Shown here: piece after piece, positions 6,122-9,617 of the stretch
Layout of the letters: every line of letters starts with the position of its first letter
How positions within the stretch are numbered: the stretch's first letter is position 1
Source: Alphaproteobacteria bacterium
GTDB taxonomy: Bacteria > Pseudomonadota > Alphaproteobacteria > DSM-16000 > Inquilinaceae
NCBI GenBank assembly: GCA_029263555.1
Contig: JAJUFW010000068.1
Coordinates: 1-9,617, forward strand
DNA: 9,617 bases
Direction of reading: 5' to 3'
Translations under genes and position numbers: made by a program
Notes under the pieces: generated by a model
Told to the model about the DNA's origin: nothing
What the model saw: only the letters and a program-made list of their open reading frames with translations
Databases searched by the model: none

Positions 6122-8080
6122 TCAGGCGATCGCCAGCCGGCAGACGCAGCGCTGCCCCGGGGCAAGCTCGCCCGTGAACGCCAGGCGCGGCGCGGGCACC
6201 TTCCGGCCGAAGGCCGGCGAATACCAGCCCCGGGCCGGCGAGGCGAGTCCGCGCTGGATCTCCCCCTGCAGCGGCCCGTGATGCTCGATGGTCAGGATCG
6301 TGCGGCCGTGCTCGGCGATCCGCCAAGCGGTATTCGTGCCGTAGACCGTCAGGGCTGGATGGATGAGGAAGCCGATCTCGACCCGGCGGGGAGGCCCGGT
6401 TCCGACCAGGGAGTCCTCGATCTCGATCGCTCCGCTTCCGGCGGCCGCGGCGCGGCGGCGGTGGCGCAGGCCGAACCGCTTCACGTAGCCGTCATGTTCG
6501 GCGAGAACGAACCATTTGAGCGGGTCCGCGTCGCAGGCGAGCATGCGTGCCCCCGCCTTCTCCGCCCAGTTGAAGGCGCCGGCCGTCCGGCTCGAATCAG
6601 CGCCTTCGATGATCAGGGTGTTGTGGGCGGACGTTCCCCGGAAATGATCCCGGTCGGATCCGCCGGAATGGTAGAGATAGGTCCCCGCATCGATCAGCAC
6701 GGGCTGGCCGCCGACATGGAGCCACACCGCAAGGGCGTCGGCATGGCCATGGGCGGCGATGCTCAGATATCCGAGCTGCCCGTGATCCATCACGAAAAGG
6801 CAGGGGCCGCGCCCCGTCGCGAAGCGCACGATGGTGTAGCCGCCGTCGTTCAGGGACAGGACGCCGGAGGGCCCCGTCCGGTTCGGCCGCGCCCGCCCGA
6901 ACATCGCCTCCCGGAGATGAGGCCGACACCGGGGCGGCGCCAGATCCGGATTGCCGGTCGCGGCGGCGATCGAGCCGAGGATCCCGGCGGCGTAATTCTC
7001 CTCGGCCCCGCCATGGAGCACTCGGCCCTCGTCGTCGTCGCCGATGCGGGGGACGTTCCCGTTGTCGTCGCACAGCCAGCGCAGCACATGACCCGCCCGC
7101 GCGATCCGGTCCCAATAGCCGGGCGGGAAGGGCCGGCCGGTGCGGGCGCCGACAACCCCGGCAAGCAGCAGCCATTCCAGCGTGAAGGCGGTATAGCTGG
7201 GCGACTGCTCCAGGCCTACGCCGTCGACGCAGATCTGAAGCTCCGCCTCCCGGATCAGGGTCCGCCGGCCATAGTCGGCCCAACGGCCGGCGCCCGGCAG
7301 ATCCGGCGCCAGCGTGCCGAGAAGGAACAGGCCGGCGGCTTCCGCCACCAGATGGTTGTTGGCGGACGAGAAGCGGGACGGATAGCGCATCAGCCAATAT
7401 CCGTGGGCCGCCAGCGTGGCGCGCAGCCGCAAGGCCGTCGCTGGCGGAAACGTCTCGGGACCGAGGAGGGTAGCCGCCACCAGGAACGAGACGGTTCTGA
7501 GCGCAAGCTCGATGCCCGACGCCCAGTTGACGCCGCGGAACGGCGGATTGGCGTCGATCCAGCTTTCGATCTCGGCGACGCAACGCTGCGCAAGCGCCCG
7601 GTCATCCTCCAGCCGGGCGAGCAGCGCCATGGCCTGGAGATGGGGCAGGCGGTTCAATTCCCACACATATTTCACGTCGCCCATGTCCCCGGCGTGCCGG
7701 TAGGGGATGGCGAAGCAGAAGGCGTCGGCGGGCCAGGACCGGCGGGTGACGGGGTCGAGGTGCCACCGCTCCCGCCCGTCGGCCCGCGGCCAGGTGACGC
7801 CCAGAAGCTCGGCCCCGCCGTCGAGAAACGGGGCGAGAGAGGCCCGAAGCCGGGACGCGAAGCCCGCGCGCCCGGACAGTTCCGCCACCCCGTCGAGAAG
7901 GCCGGGAAGCTCGGGCAGGTCGCCCGGTCCCGGCCGAACGGCGTCGGGAAGGGCCGAAGAGCGGTAGCGGGAGGCCGTCCGTTTCACCTGCTCGCCCAGC
8001 CGGTACAGGATCTCCGGGGCCGACATCGAGGACAGGCGTCTTCCGTACCAGGCGGCTTTTTCGGACAGCCGTCTCAGCAT
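6122..8080 (-). CDS. Heparinase II/III-family protein (polysaccharide lyase-like)
   Basis: Protein of 652 residues with the two-part architecture of the family. An N-terminal alpha/alpha-toroid (about 20-400) is followed by a C-terminal heparinase II/III beta-sandwich (about 405-650). Family landmarks: MSAPEILYRLGEQ (19-31), KYVWELNR (137-144), GVNWASGIELALR (183-195), SSANNHLVAEAAGL (238-251), DGVGLEQSPSYTAF (286-299), IGDDDEGR (346-353), HGHADAL (444-450), DAGTYLYH (464-471) and SAHNT (484-488). The Asn-His pair in NNH, the Tyr of QSPSY and the HGHAD histidines are plausible catalytic or metal-site residues by family analogy. Characterised relatives cleave uronic-acid polysaccharides by beta-elimination; those in exopolysaccharide loci are mostly uncharacterised. 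No signal peptide is evident: the N-terminus is basic and amphipathic, so location is unclear. No glycosyltransferase or export gene is next to it here. The start ATG at 8078-8080 is preceded by a close GAGGG. Confidence 0.88.
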   Translation of the reverse strand: MLRRLSEKAAWYGRRLSSMSAPEILYRLGEQVKRTASRYRSSALPDAVRPGPGDLPELPGLLDGVAELSGRAGFASRLRASLAPFLDGGAELLGVTWPRADGRERWHLDPVTRRSWPADAFCFAIPYRHAGDMGDVKYVWELNRLPHLQAMALLARLEDDRALAQRCVAEIESWIDANPPFRGVNWASGIELALRTVSFLVAATLLGPETFPPATALRLRATLAAHGYWLMRYPSRFSSANNHLVAEAAGLFLLGTLAPDLPGAGRWADYGRRTLIREAELQICVDGVGLEQSPSYTAFTLEWLLLAGVVGARTGRPFPPGYWDRIARAGHVLRWLCDDNGNVPRIGDDDEGRVLHGGAEENYAAGILGSIAAATGNPDLAPPRCRPHLREAMFGRARPNRTGPSGVLSLNDGGYTIVRFATGRGPCLFVMDHGQLGYLSIAAHGHADALAVWLHVGGQPVLIDAGTYLYHSGGSDRDHFRGTSAHNTLIIEGADSSRTAGAFNWAEKAGARMLACDADPLKWFVLAEHDGYVKRFGLRHRRRAAAAGSGAIEIEDSLVGTGPPRRVEIGFLIHPALTVYGTNTAWRIAEHGRTILTIEHHGPLQGEIQRGLASPARGWYSPAFGRKVPAPRLAFTGELAPGQRCVCRLAIA

Positions 8081-8309
8081 GGTCCCTCATGGATGGAAGA
8101 GGCAGGCTGCCGGGAGCCCGGTTAGCCAACGCGGAGTTCCCCGGCTTGTTCCGGAGGTGTCACGAATGCACCGCCGGCCGCGGGAAGGCGGAACGGAACC
8201 GCTGTCTGCAGGAACCGGGTCTTGCGACCGGAGTGGTTTCGCCGGACCCGGGGATATCCCCTTCGTCGCGGCTGTCCCCTGGGGGGCATGGGGGCGCGCA
8301 CACGGAAAT

Positions 8310-8324
8310 ATTATATGTACATAT
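8310..8324. promoter_or_regulatory. AT-rich palindrome overlapping a minus-strand TATAAT
   Basis: ATATGTACATAT (8313-8324) is a perfect 12-bp palindrome. Extending the arms to 12 bases (8307-8330) keeps 10 of 12 positions matched. On the minus strand a perfect -10 hexamer TATAAT spans 8315-8310 and overlaps the palindrome; it is directed toward the heparinase-like gene and would leave a leader of about 220 nt. No good -35 is found 16-18 bp upstream (ATCGGG or similar), so an activator or an alternative sigma factor would be needed. A protein bound to the palindrome would sit directly on this -10. The island stands out in otherwise GC-rich DNA. Confidence 0.35.
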
Positions 8325-8364
8325 TAAATTGGCCCGATTGTGCCGCACGCCTGCAGTCGGAACT

Positions 8365-8437
8365 ATGCTGCGCTGCAGCATGGTCGTTTGACGCAACGCA
8401 GCCATGCGTCAGGGAAGCATGCGGTTCCGGTCATGCT
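8365..8437 (+). repeat. Three consecutive short inverted repeats
   Basis: ATGCTGC-GCT-GCAGCAT (8365-8381) has 7-bp arms and a 3-nt loop. TGACGCA (8389-8395) with TGCGTCA (8405-8411) has 7-bp arms and a 9-nt loop. AGCATG (8416-8421) with CATGCT (8432-8437) has 6-bp arms and a 10-nt loop. All arms are perfect. ATGCTGC recurs at 8433-8439. They could be protein-binding sites or a structured untranslated RNA; the sequence does not decide. Confidence 0.45.
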
Positions 8438-8507
8438 GCAATGCAAATTCGTCCCTTATCGAACGCGGTCGAAAGGCCCATCTTCCGGGTGTCAGCAATT
8501 TCGGCCG

Positions 8508-8552
8508 CTTCGGATCCGCATGAAGAAGGATCGGCGGCCGCGTCCGAAGGAG
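8508..8552 (+). promoter_or_regulatory. Leader stem that could mask the DUF1127 ribosome binding site
   Basis: The Shine-Dalgarno AAGGAG (8547-8552) lies 9 nt before ATG 8562. CTTCGGA (8508-8514) is complementary to TCCGAAG (8543-8549), which takes in the first three bases of that site. A competing stem, GATCC (8513-8517) with GGATC (8528-8532), shares bases 8513-8514 with the first, so the two compete for those bases. The ribosome binding site itself is strong and fixes the start codon. Confidence 0.4.
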
Positions 8553-8561
8553 AGTTGTCCG

Positions 8562-8930
8562 ATGTCCGAGAAAGTCCGTTCGCTTACTGAAATCCTCAGC
8601 GCCCACGGGGCCATGGGTCCCAATGATCTCGTCATCCGGGCCAACGCCGAACGGGCCGAGTTCATCGCCTCCCTGATCACCGGCGGTATTGCTTTCGTCC
8701 GCCGGACCTTCCGCCGGGTCGCGACCCGCATCGAAACCTGGCTCGAGAACGACCGCGTCCGTCGCGAGCTCGCCGGCCTGAGCGATCGCGAGCTGGCCGA
8801 TATCGGCCTCAGCAAGTCGGACCTGGCTCGCCGGGATCTCGCCGAGCTGGCGGAAGAGCGCCGTGCGGCGGCGGCCCCTGCTCCCGCCAACCAGAACCGT
8901 CAGAACGGGCGCGCCGCTTCGGCCGCCTGA
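8562..8930 (+). CDS. DUF1127 domain protein with extended N- and C-termini
   Basis: Small cytoplasmic protein of 122 residues. The DUF1127 (YjiS-like) domain occupies about 47-92: RRTFRRVATRIETWLENDRV, then RRELAGLSDRELADIGLS and KSDLARRDLA. The RREL-LSDRELADIGLSRSDL block is highly characteristic of alphaproteobacterial members. An N-terminal extension (1-46) and an alanine/asparagine-rich basic tail (about 101-122) make it longer than the usual 45-90 residues. In Agrobacterium and Rhodobacter, small arginine-rich DUF1127 proteins have been linked to RNA turnover, phosphate uptake or stress physiology; I do not infer a specific role here. ATG 8562 is fixed by the Shine-Dalgarno AAGGAG 9 nt upstream. 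The frame extends further upstream (to 8340), but that part is not domain-like. The gene appears monocistronic, with a strong terminator 26 bp after its stop. Confidence 0.85.
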   Translation: MSEKVRSLTEILSAHGAMGPNDLVIRANAERAEFIASLITGGIAFVRRTFRRVATRIETWLENDRVRRELAGLSDRELADIGLSKSDLARRDLAELAEERRAAAAPAPANQNRQNGRAASAA

Positions 8931-8955
8931 GCACCCCCCAGACCTCCGACGGAAC

Positions 8956-8999
8956 AGGGGCCGGCCCGGCGCGACGCGCGGGGTCGGCCCTTCGTCTTT
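8956..8999 (+). terminator. Rho-independent terminator after the DUF1127 gene
   Basis: A long hairpin forms from 8956-8967 with 8981-8992. GGGCCG (8958-8963) pairs with CGGCCC (8985-8990), flanked by a G-T wobble plus A-T outside and by a G-T wobble plus CCC/GGG inside: 12 pairs in all around a 13-nt GC-rich loop. It is followed by TTCGTCTTT (8991-8999). Position just downstream of the stop codon and the T-rich tail support an intrinsic terminator. Confidence 0.7.
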
Positions 9000-9040
9000 G
9001 CGCCCCATCGGCTCCGCGGAAGGCCGCACGGGCTTGGCCG

Positions 9041-9071
9041 TTGACAGCGGGGGCGGCGGGACGCCTATCCT
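9041..9071 (+). promoter_or_regulatory. Sigma-70-type promoter for the amidohydrolase gene
   Basis: A perfect -35 TTGACA lies at 9041-9046. Nearby is TATCCT (9066-9071, spacer 19) or, in the CTAnnn register common in alphaproteobacterial promoters, CTATCC (9065-9070, spacer 18). Transcription would start near 9077-9080, about 70 nt before the preferred GTG start. It sits just after the DUF1127 terminator, which agrees with a new transcription unit. Confidence 0.55.
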
Positions 9072-9149
9072 GACCTTCGCATCCGATGGACGAATTTGGG
9101 GGCCGGCGGTCCCTTGAGGGGGCTCGCACCGGCCCGGGGGGCGCTCAAG

Positions 9150-9617
9150 GTGACGTTCAGAGGTCCGATAACCGGTGGCTCCGCAATTGAGGGGGCCGGA
9201 GTTTCGGCAATCCTGGAGCCTGACGAGCCGCCGCCCTTCGAGTGCGTCAATGGCGATGGCGCTGGGCTCGCGGTCCTGACCTGCGACCATGCCTCGAACC
9301 GGTTCCCCCGGCGCCTCGGCACGCTGGGGCTGACGGAGGTGGAAGCCCGCAGCCATATCGCGTGGGATCCCGGCGCGTCCTGGGTGGCCCGCCACCTGTC
9401 CCGGGAGATCGACGCGCCGCTGGTCCTCTCGGGCTATTCGCGGCTGGTCTTCGATTGCAATCGCCCGCCCGGGAGCCCGACCGCGATTCCGGCGGTATCC
9501 GGCGGCATTCGCGTGCCCGGCAACGAAGGGCTGCGGGAGGCGGAGGCGAAGGCCCGGGAGGACGCGCTTCTCCATCCCTACCAGGCGGCGATTGCCCGGC
9601 TTCTCGACGCCCGCGCC
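9150..9617 (+). CDS. N-formylglutamate amidohydrolase family protein (3' end outside window)
   Basis: The reading frame is open to the last base, giving 156 visible residues of a family usually about 250-300 long. Characterised members hydrolyse N-formyl-L-glutamate to formate and glutamate, the last step of one histidine degradation route, but many paralogues have unknown substrates. Seen in order: VLTCDHASNRFP (about 43-54), GLTEVEARSHIAWDPGA (60-76), DAPLVLSGYSRLVFDCNRPP (88-107) and IPAVSGGIRVPGNEG (113-127). The CDHASN and DCNRPP blocks are the family hallmarks, with likely metal-binding Asp/His residues. The start is uncertain: GTG 9150 has a G-rich stretch (9136-9141) at good distance, while TTG 9114 and codons further upstream are also in frame and no stop intervenes back past the promoter. 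No hut genes are visible, so a role in histidine catabolism is not supported by context. Confidence 0.82.
   Translation, partial: MTFRGPITGGSAIEGAGVSAILEPDEPPPFECVNGDGAGLAVLTCDHASNRFPRRLGTLGLTEVEARSHIAWDPGASWVARHLSREIDAPLVLSGYSRLVFDCNRPPGSPTAIPAVSGGIRVPGNEGLREAEAKAREDALLHPYQAAIARLLDARA

Larger units (their letters stand above)
8081..8561. other. 481-bp intergenic region with several palindromes
   Basis: No convincing gene was found between the heparinase-like start and the DUF1127 start. Short open frames exist on both strands, but their translations are arginine/alanine/cysteine-rich and family-less. The first 220 bp (8081-8300) show nothing clear. An AT-rich island follows at about 8306-8330, then three short hairpins in a row at 8365-8437, then a leader stem at 8508-8549 that reaches the DUF1127 ribosome binding site. 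The region must hold the promoters for both divergent genes, and could hold an untranslated RNA. No good sigma-70 pair was found for the DUF1127 gene. Confidence 0.6.

Noticed and set aside
6278..8125. 615-residue plus-strand open frame antisense to the heparinase-like gene
   Set aside because: It is rich in glycine, proline, arginine and glutamine without domain structure, and the opposite strand carries the full heparinase II/III motif set.
8089..8391. 100-residue plus-strand open frame in the intergenic region, and similar ones at 8079-8327 and 8222-8590
   Set aside because: The starts lack a convincing ribosome binding site, the composition is irregular, and no motif is recognised. I treat the region as non-coding.
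8388..8416. TTGACG as a -35 for the DUF1127 gene
   Set aside because: At 17 bp downstream the sequence is AGGGAA, with no resemblance to a -10. The hexamer belongs to the second hairpin.
8409..9575. 388-residue minus-strand open frame
   Set aside because: It spans the DUF1127 gene, its terminator, a promoter and the amidohydrolase start in antisense, so it is not plausible as a gene.
1..9617. Mobile element, CRISPR array, tRNA/rRNA or defence system
   Set aside because: No transposase or integrase, terminal repeats, regularly spaced repeats, tRNA-like cloverleaf or defence domain was seen on either strand. The gene content looks like ordinary chromosome.

Overview
This is a GC-rich window (roughly two thirds G+C) from a bacterial chromosome. 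Domain repertoire, codon usage and the DUF1127 protein point to an alphaproteobacterium, perhaps Rhodospirillales or Hyphomicrobiales; this is an inference and no marker gene settles it. There is no sign of phage, insertion sequence, tRNA, rRNA or CRISPR. Coding density is high, except for a 481-base non-coding stretch at 8081-8561.

Layout. Positions 1-642 hold the 3' end of a D-amino-acid dehydrogenase (dadA), followed by a hairpin/T-run terminator. Positions 814-4062 are a compact same-strand cluster: tungstate-type ABC permease (tupB), ATPase (tupC), periplasmic binding protein (tupA), and a regulator fusing an excisionase/MerR-like DNA-binding helix-turn-helix to a periplasmic-binding-protein-like sensor domain. 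An AraC-family regulator (4059-4994, minus) meets this cluster tail to tail, sharing a CTAG that supplies both stop codons. It is divergent from an EamA/DMT-type ten-helix exporter (5207-6103, plus), a classic regulator/transporter pair. A heparinase II/III-family polysaccharide lyase-like protein (6122-8080, minus) is convergent with the exporter. After the long intergenic region come a DUF1127 protein (8562-8930, plus) with a good terminator, then a sigma-70-like promoter and the first 156 codons of an N-formylglutamate amidohydrolase family protein that runs off the window.

How the genes work together. The tup cluster looks self-contained: uptake of tungstate (or molybdate) through TupABC, with the fused HTH-sensor as probable oxyanion-responsive regulator. 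An imperfect inverted repeat at 756-788, just upstream of tupB, is a candidate operator. The AraC/EamA pair probably forms a second ligand-responsive unit, with candidate sites in the 212-bp divergent spacer. The heparinase-like gene stands alone here; its family often sits in exopolysaccharide or capsule loci.

The least explained DNA is 8081-8561. It contains an AT-rich palindrome overlapping a perfect minus-strand TATAAT, three consecutive short hairpins, and a leader stem that could mask the DUF1127 ribosome binding site. Nothing here is clearly a new defence or mobile system; the most promising leads are regulatory.
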